Shown piece after piece: positions 1-7,973 of a stretch of 64,000 nucleotides of DNA; positions within the stretch are counted from its first letter, which is position 1; each line of letters begins with the position of its first letter. Made by a program: the position numbers and the translations under genes. The notes under the pieces were generated by a model. It ran no database searches. It was given only the letters and a program-made list of their open reading frames with translations, and was not told where the DNA came from. The DNA is from Paraburkholderia sp. (GTDB taxonomy: Bacteria > Pseudomonadota > Gammaproteobacteria > Burkholderiales > Burkholderiaceae): the NCBI GenBank assembly GCA_004322045.1, contig SCRN01000018.1, positions 1 to 64,000 on the forward strand, written 5' to 3'.

Positions 1-24
1 GTCGAGTCGAGTCGAGTCGAGTCG
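1..24. repeat. GTCGA pentanucleotide tandem repeat
   Basis: Four full GTCGA units plus GTCG start the window. A five-base unit inside a reading frame would shift the frame on gain or loss of one copy. It may also simply mark a contig edge. Confidence 0.6.
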
Positions 25-140
25 GCAAACCAGAGTTGACCCGCTTTTGCATTTTTACAACAGGTCGCTACCCTCTCAACCGTTATGCCGCGCCGCTCGA
101 TGAGTTAATTCAAGACTTTGCCGATCAGTACATCAGGTAG
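1..140 (+). CDS. 3' end of an unidentified gene (partial at left edge)
   Basis: An open frame runs from the window edge to a TAG at 138-140 and gives the last 45 residues of a protein whose start lies outside. The tail includes TTGRYPLNRYAAPLDEL and ends in an amphipathic stretch, which reads like real protein, but I do not recognise the family. The first 24 bases are repeats of GTCGA and read RVESSRV in this frame. The gene lies on the element side of the tRNA fragment at 453-500, so it is probably cargo of an integrated element. An edge or assembly artefact of the repeat cannot be excluded. Confidence 0.35.
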   Translation, partial: RVESSRVGKPELTRFCIFTTGRYPLNRYAAPLDELIQDFADQYIR

Positions 141-452
141 TACATAAGCCACGATTTTCATTTTCAATATATCTTATAATCAGATACATACCAAGATACT
201 GCGAGTCCTCTCCTGGGACAGGGAGATCGAACAGAGCCGCTACGTCAAAATATCTGTCTCCGCGATGAAGGAGCACCGTGGCGAGAGTCGAGCGAAGTGT
301 TTGCTCGCGCTGATTCTTGCTTGACCAAAACTTGACCAAATGGCGCGAAAATACCCTGGAAAGGACTAAAAGCTCAGTAGTTGGACAATATGGCTACCAC
401 TGCAAGTCATTGAATTTACTGAGTTTTGTACCATTTCCAGTGGCCGAAAACA
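141..452. other. AT-richer end of integrated element, no confident gene
   Basis: This stretch is visibly richer in A and T than the rest of the window. It holds only a short minus-strand frame (133-339, possible TTG start, no clear ribosome binding site) whose protein I do not recognise. It sits directly before the tRNA fragment, as expected for the end of an element integrated at a tRNA 3' end. Confidence 0.4.
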
Positions 453-500
<48 letters not shown>

Positions 501-512
501 GCTTCGAGAAAA

Positions 513-545
513 AGCCGCTGTTCCGCAAGGTTCAGCGGCTTTTTT
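513..545 (+). terminator. rho-independent terminator of the tRNA-Met locus
   Basis: AGCCGCTG (513-520) pairs with CAGCGGCT (533-540) across a 12-base loop and is followed by five further T residues; A residues precede the stem, so it could also work on the other strand. It lies 12 bases after the tRNA fragment and marks the host side of the junction. Confidence 0.8.
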
Positions 546-667
546 GTCTTGGAACGCCGGTCATGCGCCCGAACAGGCGCGTTGGGCGTCTAAAGCGCGC
601 GTGCGTTTCAGGTGCGGGACGGTTTTCCGGGAGCGGGTGCTACACGCCACTGTTACCTTCCGTGGAC

Positions 668-1717
668 TCACTTCAGTCCGTACCAGACGCCGCGCCCGCT
701 GCCGTGCTGCTCCAAATGTCCGCGTTCGATCAGATCGCGGAAGTGCAGCTTCAAGGTGTTGCGATTGCTGCCTGTCAGCTTGATCGCCTCGGCCATCGTG
801 ACGCGCCCATGCTCGCGGGCAAACTCCACGATTTGCAGGGACAGCGCTGGTAGCGCAGCCAGCACGATTTTCTCTCGCTCGACCTTCTTCTCGAGTCGCC
901 GCACCTGCTCGGCCAGGGAGCGCAGAAAGAACAGCAGCCACGGCTGCCAGTTGGGCGCGTCGGTACGAATCGTGCCCTGCGTCTGACGTAGGGCGAGATA
1001 GTAGGCTTCCTTGTTCACCTCGACCACGCTTTCCAGCGAGCTGTATGGAACATAGGCGTAGCCCGCCTGGAGCAGCAGCAAGGTCGTCAGCACGCGGCTG
1101 AGCCGTCCGTTGCCATCCTGAAACGGATGGATTTCCAGGAATACAACCACGAAGGCAGCGATGATGAGCAGCGGGTGCAGTTGCGCCTTTTCGCGCTCAT
1201 CGTTGACCCACTGCACGAGTTCCGCCATCAAGCGGGGCGTGTCAAATGGCGACGCCGTTTCGAACACAATGCCGATCTGCACGCCGTTCTCGTCGAAGGC
1301 GGCGACACTGTTGGAACTCGTCTTGTAGTGGCCCCGGTGGCGTTCGTCCTTCTGGCTGTATTGCAGCAGAATCTGATGGAGTTGCTTAATGTAGTTCTCG
1401 TTGAACGGGATGTCTTCCCAAGCCCGGAACATCAAGTCCATCAACTCGGCGTAGCCTGCCACTTCCTGCTCGTCTCGCGTCTCGAACTGCTTGATGGCAA
1501 TGTTGGATAGCAGTCGCTCGACATCACGGTCATTCAGCTTGCTGCCCTCGATGCGGGTGGATGACCCGATGCTCTCGATGGTAGCGACGCGCCGCAAGGC
1601 GGATAGTCGATCAGGCGCGAGCGTGCCCAAAGCGCGCCATGCGCCCTTGAATTCATCGATCCGGGCAATCAAGCCCAAGACTTCCGGTGTGATCTGGAGG
1701 GTGTCGCTTCGGAACAT
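668..1717 (-). CDS. Fic family protein (Fido AMP-transferase, class II layout)
   Basis: The 349-residue protein has the Fic core HPFQDGNGR at residues 197-205, complete with catalytic His and phosphate-binding loop. It also has an N-terminal inhibitory helix motif STRIEG at residues 53-58, which matches the S/T-x-x-x-E-G/N class that blocks ATP binding until relieved. The last 60 residues or so look like a winged-helix DNA-binding domain (TMAEAIKLTGSNRNTLKLHF). Fic proteins usually AMPylate a protein target in the cytoplasm. No antitoxin gene is adjacent, in line with an in-cis inhibitor. The start lies 11 bases from an array of ten-base repeats at 1729-1790 and has no Shine-Dalgarno sequence, so expression may be unusual and possibly autoregulated. 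The target protein is unknown. Confidence 0.9.
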   Translation of the reverse strand: MFRSDTLQITPEVLGLIARIDEFKGAWRALGTLAPDRLSALRRVATIESIGSSTRIEGSKLNDRDVERLLSNIAIKQFETRDEQEVAGYAELMDLMFRAWEDIPFNENYIKQLHQILLQYSQKDERHRGHYKTSSNSVAAFDENGVQIGIVFETASPFDTPRLMAELVQWVNDEREKAQLHPLLIIAAFVVVFLEIHPFQDGNGRLSRVLTTLLLLQAGYAYVPYSSLESVVEVNKEAYYLALRQTQGTIRTDAPNWQPWLLFFLRSLAEQVRRLEKKVEREKIVLAALPALSLQIVEFAREHGRVTMAEAIKLTGSNRNTLKLHFRDLIERGHLEQHGSGRGVWYGLK

Positions 1718-1728
1718 GAACCAATACT

Positions 1729-1790
1729 ACACCCATTTACACCCATTTATCTGGCGGCGGAGAAATGGGTGTAAATGGGTGCCAAATGGG
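1729..1790. promoter_or_regulatory. inverted array of ACACCCATTT repeats before fic
   Basis: Two head-to-tail copies of ACACCCATTT (1729-1748) face two reversed copies (1763-1781) across 14 bases, and a fifth partial copy AAATGGG lies at 1784-1790. The two arms match at 19 consecutive positions. The array sits just upstream of the fic start on the opposite strand. It could be an operator for a helix-turn-helix protein, perhaps the Fic C-terminal domain itself, or a hairpin in a transcript. Confidence 0.7.
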
Positions 1791-1896
1791 TTGTCGGCGA
1801 GCAGCGCTGCGCGCTTTGCATCCGACCGCCCACTTCATGGATGAAGGTTCGGGCTTCTTGCCGATGCTCGTCACAGCCGACTCGACGGATGGGGAC

Positions 1897-2439
1897 CTAC
1901 ATCAGATGCCGGTAATAAAACGTCGTCGAACACAGCGTGCCATCCGGCATCAGCGCATAACCGGGCACATCGCCGACGCGCGTCCACCCTGCACCCTGAT
2001 AAAGCCGTTCGGCGTCGCCGCCGGTCACCGTATCAAGCACCAAGACGGTCCTACCCTCCGCTCTCGCCACTGCATCCACCGCCGCCATTAAACGCTGCCC
2101 AACACCCCGCCGGCGCACGTCGCGTCGCACGAGCATCTTGGCGACGTCGGCGCGATGCGGCTGATTCTCGGGCAGCGCCAGCACGAGTTGGACTGTGCCG
2201 ACGATGGCATTAGAGGCACCCTCAGCAACGAGCAACGCGCGCTCGCCGCGCCGCACGCCGTCGGCCACGCCGCGCCAGAAAGCCAGCGCCGTCTCGCGCG
2301 ATAGCGGGTGCATGAAGCTCACGGACGCGCCCCCTTCGACGCAGTCGATCAGTACATCCGCCAACGCCTCGACGCAGGCATGCGCGTCGCCGGGCGCGAC
2401 GCGCCTGATGGTGATGGTCTCGCTCGGCTTATCGGTCAT
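1897..2439 (-). CDS. GNAT family N-acetyltransferase
   Basis: The protein has 180 residues, the usual size of a single GNAT domain. The acetyl-CoA pyrophosphate-binding motif A appears as VRRDVRRRGVGQRLM near residues 102-116 (the R/Q-x-x-G-x-G/A signature), followed by a YQGAGWTRVG segment typical of the C-terminal strand pair. GAGGG lies at good distance before the ATG. The acceptor substrate cannot be told from sequence. It stands alone, transcribed on the minus strand between fic and a small lipoprotein gene, with no operon partner that suggests a role. Confidence 0.85.
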   Translation of the reverse strand: MTDKPSETITIRRVAPGDAHACVEALADVLIDCVEGGASVSFMHPLSRETALAFWRGVADGVRRGERALLVAEGASNAIVGTVQLVLALPENQPHRADVAKMLVRRDVRRRGVGQRLMAAVDAVARAEGRTVLVLDTVTGGDAERLYQGAGWTRVGDVPGYALMPDGTLCSTTFYYRHLM

Positions 2440-2467
2440 AGTCCCTCAATGACTCCGTCTTGGTCGC

Positions 2468-2755
2468 TCAACGCAACCGACACGTATATTCACCGCCCCA
2501 CGTGCCGCCATTGCATCGTTGGCATGTGTACCGAGGACAGTCCGTCACGCCCTGCCCCGGCACCGCGCATTTGGAAACGATCGTACCGTCGGCCACCGGC
2601 CCGTCCACGCTCTGACAAGCGCCGCCCGCCGGTTTGGCGATAACCGTCTCATCCGCTGCAGACGTTGCGCCTGCACCGCCCATCTGCCCACACGCCGCAA
2701 GCACGAACGACATGCCGACGATCGGCAGAAGCTTCCAGCATCGATTCAAGGACAT
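2468..2755 (-). CDS. small cysteine-rich lipoprotein
   Basis: I chose the ATG at 2755 because GGGAGG stands seven bases before it; a longer frame reaching 2878 has no such site. The resulting 95-residue protein starts with a basic, hydrophobic signal (KLLPIVGMSFVLAAC) whose lipobox LAAC puts the lipidated cysteine near residue 22. The mature part is small, Ala/Gly-rich at first, and holds five further cysteines, several in a C-terminal cluster (CPRYTCQRCNGG), which may form disulfides or bind metal in the periplasm. The family is not recognised. The gene is divergent from the beta-propeller gene at 2990. Confidence 0.7.
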   Translation of the reverse strand: MSLNRCWKLLPIVGMSFVLAACGQMGGAGATSAADETVIAKPAGGACQSVDGPVADGTIVSKCAVPGQGVTDCPRYTCQRCNGGTWGGEYTCRLR

Positions 2756-2989
2756 CACACACCTCCCTCGACGAAGGCTGCGCATGCGTCGGCGAAAGGA
2801 CATCAAGCCGCCCGGCGCAGAACAAAGAGGCCGATCAATCCAAAACGGAAATGCTATGCCAAATATTCCGTCCGCCAAACACGCCTATGATGATCCGCGA
2901 ACCTCCAAGCTCCAACGCCCTGCCTCGGCGCCGTCTTTGTGGTACAAAAATGCTTCCCTCTACCCCGTGGTCGTACATGGGAGAAGGTC

Positions 2990-4687
2990 ATGGACTACTC
3001 CGATTGCGTGCATCCTACGTCCCGCATCGTGCTGCGAAGCGCCATAGCCTGTCTCCTTGCCACGCTCTGCACCTGCTATAGCGGCGGTGCGAGCGCGTCG
3101 GGCGGCGTAGCGGCCACTGGCGGTACCGGAAGCACAGGCAGTGGGTCGGGATCGGCCTCCGGGGCAGGAACTGCCGCATCCTCCACCGATGTCCTCACCT
3201 ATCACAACGACCTCGCCCGCACCGGCCAATACCTGGCCGAAACGACGCTGACGCCGTCCAACGTCAACGCCGCGCAATTCGGTAAAGTCGCGTTCCTCGC
3301 CGCCGACGGCAAAGTCGATGCACAACCGCTCTACGTCAGCAACGTGTCGATGAACGGCGCAACGCACAACATCATCTACGTCGCCACCGAACATGCCAGC
3401 CTCTACGCCTACGACGCGGACAACAGCGCCAAGCTTTGGCAGCGCTCATTACTCGCCAGCGGCGAAACCCCTAGCGACAATCGAAACTGCCACCAGATCA
3501 CACCGGAAATCGGCATCACGTCCACACCCGTCATTGATCGTTCGCGCGGCGCACATGGCGTGCTTTATGCCGTCGCGATGAGCAAGGGCGCGAACGGCGC
3601 CTATCATCAGCGGCTTCACGCACTCGATCTGTCCACAGGCGCGGAGAAGCTTGGCGGCCCGATCGAGATCGCCGCAACGTTCCCCGGCACGGGCGCGAAC
3701 AGCACCAACGGCATCACCACCTTCGATCCCAAGCAATACGCCGAGCGCCAAGCACTCACGCTAGTCAACGGCAATCTCTATCTGGCGTGGACGTCGCATT
3801 GCGATGAAGGCGATTACGGCGGCTGGATCATGGCCTACAACGCCGACACACTCGCTCAAACGAGCGTCTTGAACGTCACGCCCAACGGCAGCGAAGGCTC
3901 CGTCTGGATGAGCGGCGCGGGAATGGCGTCGGACGGCACGTCGCTCTACTTCCTCGACGCAAACGGCACCTTCGACACGACGCTTGACGGCAACGGCCTC
4001 CCGTCGCGCGGGGACTACGGCAATACGTTCCTGAAACTGGCAATCTCGCCGAAGCTTTCCGTGAGCGATTATTTCGCGCCATTCAACACCGTAACCGAGT
4101 CGAATCAGGATATCGATCTGGGTTCGGGCGGTGTGCTCGTACTCCCAGATCTCGTCGATGCAAACAGCACGACACGCCATCTAGCCGTCGGCGCAGGCAA
4201 AGACAAAAAGATCTTCGTCGTCGATCGCAATGCGATGGGCAAATTCAACAGCACGAAAAATGCCATCTGGCAGGAAATCGACGGACAACTCGGCGGCGGC
4301 GTGTTCAGTATGCCGGCATATTACGGCAACGTCGTCTATTACGGCGCCGTCGGCGATGCGCTCAAAGCCTTCCCGATTACCGCCGCCCGCTTGGCCGCGA
4401 CGCCGGCGTCAAAGAGCCCGGGCGTCTTCCCCTATCCCGGCGCGACGCCGAGCATCTCCGCCGATGGCACGCAAAACGCCATCGTTTGGGCAGCGGAAAA
4501 CGGCAGCGTAGGCGCGCTGCATGCATTCGACGCGAGCAATCTGTCGCACGAGCTTTACAACAGCAATCAGTCAGGCACGCGCGATAAGTTCGGTGCGGGC
4601 AACAAATTCATCACGCCGATGATCGCGCACGGCCATGTATATGTCGGCGCAACCAACGGCGTAGCAGTGTTCGGGCTATTGCACTAG
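2990..4687 (+). CDS. secreted PQQ-like beta-propeller protein
   Basis: The ATG at 2990 follows GAGAAGG, so I prefer it to an upstream GTG. The 565-residue product has an N-terminal hydrophobic segment (RIVLRSAIACLLATLC) consistent with export, then a Gly/Ser/Thr-rich linker up to about residue 60. The rest is made of repeating beta-sheet blades such as IIYVATEHASLYAYDAD and VLYAVAMSKGANG, the pattern of quinoprotein-like propellers in which each blade begins with a stored-value strand. The canonical PQQ-binding and metal residues of alcohol dehydrogenases could not be assigned, so it is more likely a structural or binding propeller than an enzyme. Its ligand is unknown. Confidence 0.75.
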   Translation: MDYSDCVHPTSRIVLRSAIACLLATLCTCYSGGASASGGVAATGGTGSTGSGSGSASGAGTAASSTDVLTYHNDLARTGQYLAETTLTPSNVNAAQFGKVAFLAADGKVDAQPLYVSNVSMNGATHNIIYVATEHASLYAYDADNSAKLWQRSLLASGETPSDNRNCHQITPEIGITSTPVIDRSRGAHGVLYAVAMSKGANGAYHQRLHALDLSTGAEKLGGPIEIAATFPGTGANSTNGITTFDPKQYAERQALTLVNGNLYLAWTSHCDEGDYGGWIMAYNADTLAQTSVLNVTPNGSEGSVWMSGAGMASDGTSLYFLDANGTFDTTLDGNGLPSRGDYGNTFLKLAISPKLSVSDYFAPFNTVTESNQDIDLGSGGVLVLPDLVDANSTTRHLAVGAGKDKKIFVVDRNAMGKFNSTKNAIWQEIDGQLGGGVFSMPAYYGNVVYYGAVGDALKAFPITAARLAATPASKSPGVFPYPGATPSISADGTQNAIVWAAENGSVGALHAFDASNLSHELYNSNQSGTRDKFGAGNKFITPMIAHGHVYVGATNGVAVFGLLH

Positions 4688-4883
4688 CGCTCATCGGCTC
4701 TGCGCGAACACGCGGACCGCGCACGAAAGACGCTTCCGGCACCTGCTTCGGAGGGGTCGGCAGCGCCCGCTCAACGTCAATGCAGCGCCGAGTCGACGCT
4801 CGGTCAACGCCGAGTCACAAGGTAATTGTAAAATTGCGGCTTCGCCCAGCACACGGTGACGCCTGCGATGCGTGCGCCGACGC

Positions 4884-4904
4884 ACGGCTCACGGCTCACG
4901 GCTC
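4884..4904. repeat. heptanucleotide tandem repeat ACGGCTC x3
   Basis: Three exact ACGGCTC units end five bases before the AGGA of the next gene's ribosome binding site. The unit is not a multiple of three but lies outside coding sequence; a change in copy number would alter the 5' leader or promoter spacing. Confidence 0.75.
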
Positions 4905-4921
4905 ACAATAGGAACGACCCC

Positions 4922-5452
4922 ATGCATCAACGCCGCCCCCTTGAAAAACTGCTTGAGTTGTCGCTGTTCAAATCCCGCTGGCTACTCGCCCCGTTCTACG
5001 TCGGCCTCGTGTTTTCTCTCGTGATGCTGCTGGTTGCATTCGTCAACGAGCTCGTGCATGGCCTAATGGGCCTCATGCACGCCACAGCCGAACAAATCAT
5101 TCTGGCAGCGCTCGGCCTGATCGATCTTTCGCTCGCGGCCAATCTCGTCGTCATCGTGATCTTTTCAGGCTATGAGAACTTCATTTCGAAGATCGACACG
5201 GGCGATAGCGAAGACCGGCCGAGCTGGATGGGTACGCTCGATTTCTCGGGTTTGAAGATGAAGTTGATCGGCTCGATCGTGGCAATTTCGGCCATTTCGC
5301 TGCTGCGCGCGTTCATGAGCCTGACCGAGCGGGACATTTCGCTCGACGAGCCGCGTCTGCGTTGGCTCGTGGTGCTGCATCTGACGTTCATCGTCTCGGG
5401 CGTGCTATTCGCGACGATGGACTGGATCGCCGCGCGCGCCGAGCGTCATTGA
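4922..5452 (+). CDS. yqhA: YqhA family (UPF0114) inner-membrane protein
   Basis: The 176-residue protein starts at the ATG at 4922, seven to eight bases after AGGA. It has four predicted membrane helices: about residues 20-45 (FYVGLVFSLVMLLVAFVNEL), 60-80, 110-130 and 140-160. The loop FSGYENFISKIDTGDSEDRP and the segment WMGTLDFSGLKMKLIGSIVAISAI are hallmark stretches of the UPF0114/YqhA family. The biochemical role of this family is not settled. The gene is preceded by a heptamer repeat and converges on the diguanylate cyclase operon; a GC hairpin at about 5490-5522 lies in the convergent gap. Confidence 0.85.
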   Translation: MHQRRPLEKLLELSLFKSRWLLAPFYVGLVFSLVMLLVAFVNELVHGLMGLMHATAEQIILAALGLIDLSLAANLVVIVIFSGYENFISKIDTGDSEDRPSWMGTLDFSGLKMKLIGSIVAISAISLLRAFMSLTERDISLDEPRLRWLVVLHLTFIVSGVLFATMDWIAARAERH

Positions 5453-5528
5453 GCAAAACTGCACTAGGAGCTACGCGTTACGCGTTGGGCGGCAACCGGC
5501 CGGCGGCGCACCGGCCGCCGCGCCTCGC

Positions 5529-6488
5529 TCAAGCCGGATTCGTATGGACGATGCAGACCTGATTGCGGCCGCCGTGCTTGGCGTCGTAGAGCGCATGATC
5601 GGCCTCCGATACGAGCGCGGCAACGTTCGTGAGCCCGTCGTAAGCCACGCTGCCGCCCACGCTCACCGTCACCTTCAGCGGGCCCGTCGACACCTCGAGC
5701 GCATCGTTCTCGATCGCGGCCCGGATCTTCTCGCCCACCACCGCCGCGCCCACTTCGTCGCAATGCGGAAGGATAACGATGAACTCCTCGCCGCCGTAGC
5801 GCCCCACCACGTCGCTGTTGCGCAATTGAGGCGACACGGTCGCCGCGATCTTGCGCAGCACGGCATCGCCCATCGGGTGGCCGTACGTATCATTGATGCG
5901 CTTGAAGTGGTCTATATCGAACAGCAACACGGCGAACGCATCCTGGTGACGCGTCCAGTTGTTGTATTCGGCCTGCAAGCGCCGGTCGACGTGCCGACGG
6001 TTATAGAGCCCCGTCAATGCGTCGCGTTCTGACGAATCGCGCAACGCCTCGAGCGCGACCTCGCGCTCTTTCCACGCAACGGCCAATTCGGTGACGTCCG
6101 CAATCGTGACGCAGACGGCCACGACTTCACCGTTCTCGATCAGCGGCATGAACGCGCAGTCCTGCTGCATCAGATCCAGCGAGCCCGTGATCGGGCGGTC
6201 ATGCTCGAAAGGCAGCAGCCATGGGCGGTATTGCCAGGACGAAAACGAGCCGCTATGCAGCAAAAAGACCGTGTCGAATTTGCGCTTGAGCCAAGCGCGC
6301 GGCAAATCGGGGAAGCAATCGAAGAAGCTGCAACCGATCGCCTTTGCTGCCGGCAGGCCGCTATGCTCATCCATGAAGCGGTTCCACAGCACGATTCGGT
6401 AATCGCGATCCACGGCGAAAATGCCGAGGCCGACGCGCTCGAGCGCGAGCTCGCTTAGGCGAGCAGTGCCAGGAATATCCATCTGCAA
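5529..6488 (-). CDS. PAS-GGDEF diguanylate cyclase
   Basis: The 319-residue protein has an N-terminal PAS sensor domain (about residues 10-135, with the core IFAVDRDYRIVLWNRFMDEH) and a C-terminal GGDEF domain. The active-site motif is an intact GGEEF at 232-236. An RxxD inhibitory site (RNSD, 223-226) lies five residues upstream, so the enzyme should make cyclic di-GMP from two GTP and be product-inhibited. No membrane segment is present, so it senses in the cytoplasm. It is the last gene of a three-gene operon after a CheY-like regulator and CheC, with an 11-base gap, which suggests that its activity belongs to a motility or surface-attachment decision. Confidence 0.92.
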   Translation of the reverse strand: MQMDIPGTARLSELALERVGLGIFAVDRDYRIVLWNRFMDEHSGLPAAKAIGCSFFDCFPDLPRAWLKRKFDTVFLLHSGSFSSWQYRPWLLPFEHDRPITGSLDLMQQDCAFMPLIENGEVVAVCVTIADVTELAVAWKEREVALEALRDSSERDALTGLYNRRHVDRRLQAEYNNWTRHQDAFAVLLFDIDHFKRINDTYGHPMGDAVLRKIAATVSPQLRNSDVVGRYGGEEFIVILPHCDEVGAAVVGEKIRAAIENDALEVSTGPLKVTVSVGGSVAYDGLTNVAALVSEADHALYDAKHGGRNQVCIVHTNPA

Positions 6489-6499
6489 CTTCTATTCGT

Positions 6500-7132
6500 T
6501 CAAAGATTCGCCAGAAACCCGTCGAGCGCGCTGACGAGCGACTGCACTGCCTTCGCGGTCATGAGCGTCAGCAAATGCGAGCCGAACACGCCGTCTTCGG
6601 TTTGCAAATTCACCTCGAGCAGCAACGCCCGATCCCACGGCAGCTTCGACGGATGCAGCACCTCTTCGAGGTCCAACTGCACCCCTATCAGCCGCGGCGG
6701 CGTGAACGTGGGCAACTGCTCGAGTTGCTCGAACAGGCCGGTCAAGCATGCGCCCGCAATCAGGTTCGCCACGTCCGACAGCACTTCGGCATCCGACATG
6801 TCTTCGTTGCTCGCTTCCTCGTCGGACGCATCCTCCGCGCGGAACACGAACTTCATGTGCTGCGCGCTACGGCTGTCGAACAGGGAAATCGCCTCGCCGG
6901 CGATATCGCAACGGAAGCTCTGACGCAGCGCCGTTACCGGCTCCGTGAAATCGAGCATGTCGCGCACGGCGGAAGGCAACGTGTCGGTATCGACCATGCG
7001 AATGCGCGGCACCGATAGATGCACGAAGCGCCCAAGCAGCGCGGCAAGACGCGCGCCCGCTTGGCCCATGCCAATGTTCGCGATCTCTTGCAGCGCGTCG
7101 CGCTGATCTTCGGTGAGGATAGGCTCACTCAT
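6500..7132 (-). CDS. cheC: CheC-like phosphatase of CheY-type regulators
   Basis: The 210-residue protein carries the CheC/CheX/FliY signature twice. The first copy, DALQEIANIGMGQAG, has the catalytic pair Glu16 and Asn19. The second, SDVANLIAGA, keeps Asn123 but has Asp120 where Glu is usual. CheC-type proteins remove the phosphate from phospho-CheY. An acidic loop (about residues 99-117, many Asp/Glu) separates the halves. The start overlaps the stop of the response-regulator gene by eight bases, so the two are translationally coupled and the regulator is the obvious substrate. The Asp substitution may mean that only the first site is fully active. Confidence 0.85.
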   Translation of the reverse strand: MSEPILTEDQRDALQEIANIGMGQAGARLAALLGRFVHLSVPRIRMVDTDTLPSAVRDMLDFTEPVTALRQSFRCDIAGEAISLFDSRSAQHMKFVFRAEDASDEEASNEDMSDAEVLSDVANLIAGACLTGLFEQLEQLPTFTPPRLIGVQLDLEEVLHPSKLPWDRALLLEVNLQTEDGVFGSHLLTLMTAKAVQSLVSALDGFLANL

Positions 7133-7559
7133 ACAAACCGTACTCTTTCAGAACAGGCATCAGCTTGGCGTTCGTCACCGGTTTGTCGATGAAAGCCACC
7201 GCGCCGAGCGCTTTCACACGCGCTTTCGCTTCGGGCTGAATGTCGGCGGATACGACGATCACGAAACTGTCGAGCCCTTCCGCGCGCACGGTTTCCAACA
7301 CGTCGAACCCGGTCATGCCCGGCATCGTCAAATCCAAGAACATGATCGATGCCTGCCCGGCACGATAGGCGGCGAGCGCGTCTTGCCCGTTCGCCGCCTG
7401 CGTTATCTCGACGTCCCACGCTTCCGGCAAAGCGTTGATCAGTAGTCGGCGGGCGAGCGTCGAATCGTCCACGACCAGTACAGGCAATCCCATTTTCGGC
7501 GGTTCCTTCATAGCCACGTTCGGTATAACGGCCCATGCGGGCAGATCTGAAGTACTCAT
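7125..7559 (-). CDS. CheY-like single-domain response regulator
   Basis: The receiver domain starts at LPVLVVDDS (acidic pair), has the phospho-acceptor in IMFLDLTMPGMTG, the switch Ser in VIVVSAD and the Lys in FIDKPV. No output domain follows, so it must act by protein contact. The start at 7559 gives 144 residues with a 25-residue N-terminal extension; no start has a strong ribosome binding site, and 7511 is an alternative. It is the first gene of the operon with cheC and the PAS-GGDEF cyclase. Likely model: a kinase elsewhere phosphorylates it, CheC resets it, and it adjusts the cyclase or the flagellar motor. Confidence 0.88.
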   Translation of the reverse strand: MSTSDLPAWAVIPNVAMKEPPKMGLPVLVVDDSTLARRLLINALPEAWDVEITQAANGQDALAAYRAGQASIMFLDLTMPGMTGFDVLETVRAEGLDSFVIVVSADIQPEAKARVKALGAVAFIDKPVTNAKLMPVLKEYGLYE

Positions 7560-7683
7560 AAACCCCAACGATAGAAAACGATTCCAATCGTCGCAAACGT
7601 TAGCGAAAACGTTAAATTGCACCGAACATTTCTTCATCGAGGTTTTTATCGATTTTTATATTCGACTTGAGGCTACGGAGTAG

Positions 7684-7710
7684 CGGCCGAACCCGGCCGA
7701 GGCCGGCCGG
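7684..7710. repeat. short palindromic element, copy 1
   Basis: CGGCCGAACCCGG followed by GCCGGCCGG. The same two blocks, with a slightly longer spacer, recur at 36331-36361, also in an intergenic region. The parts are self-complementary (CGGCCG) and could fold, as REP-like elements do. Confidence 0.5.
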
Positions 7711-7893
7711 TGCGTGGTGCGCGCCAATCCATTTCGATAAAAAGGGAATGATCGACTCCCCGCTATACGGTTCACCCAATCCGCGGTAAGACCACTGTGT
7801 CGCACGGCCCGACGAAAAGCCTGCAGCATCCCTATGCCAAGCTGCATTGATTTAAATCAAAACAAAACGACGTCACAGGGCAACTTCGCTTGT

Positions 7894-7899
7894 TATAAT
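7894..7899 (+). promoter_or_regulatory. -10 box TATAAT before deoR-type regulator
   Basis: A perfect TATAAT lies 75 bases before the regulator start. The hexamer 17 bases upstream (CGTCAC) is a poor -35, so activity may need an activator or be modest, as is common for repressor genes. Confidence 0.45.
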
Positions 7900-7973
7900 T
7901 CGATCACACGCACGCTATAAAGCTAACGCCCGCGTTTCCCCCCTATTTTTTTTGGCGCTTTCTACACGCATTC

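Larger units (their letters stand above)
7560..7973. other. divergent intergenic region between signalling operon and deoR
   Basis: This 414-base gap serves two divergent transcripts. It holds a GC-rich palindromic element at 7684-7710, an AT-rich stretch around 7850-7875, and a good -10 box at 7894-7899 pointing to the regulator gene at 7974. No additional gene was seen. Confidence 0.6.

Noticed and set aside
133-339. Small minus-strand frame next to the tRNA fragment
   Set aside because: Start would be TTG without a ribosome binding site, the frame is open further upstream, and the protein matches no family I know; it also overlaps the end of the partial plus-strand gene.
7643-7670. Flagellar sigma-28-like promoter (TCAAG ... 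TCGATAA, minus strand) before the CheY-like gene
   Set aside because: The hexamers resemble the consensus but the spacing is about two bases short, and no supporting element was found.
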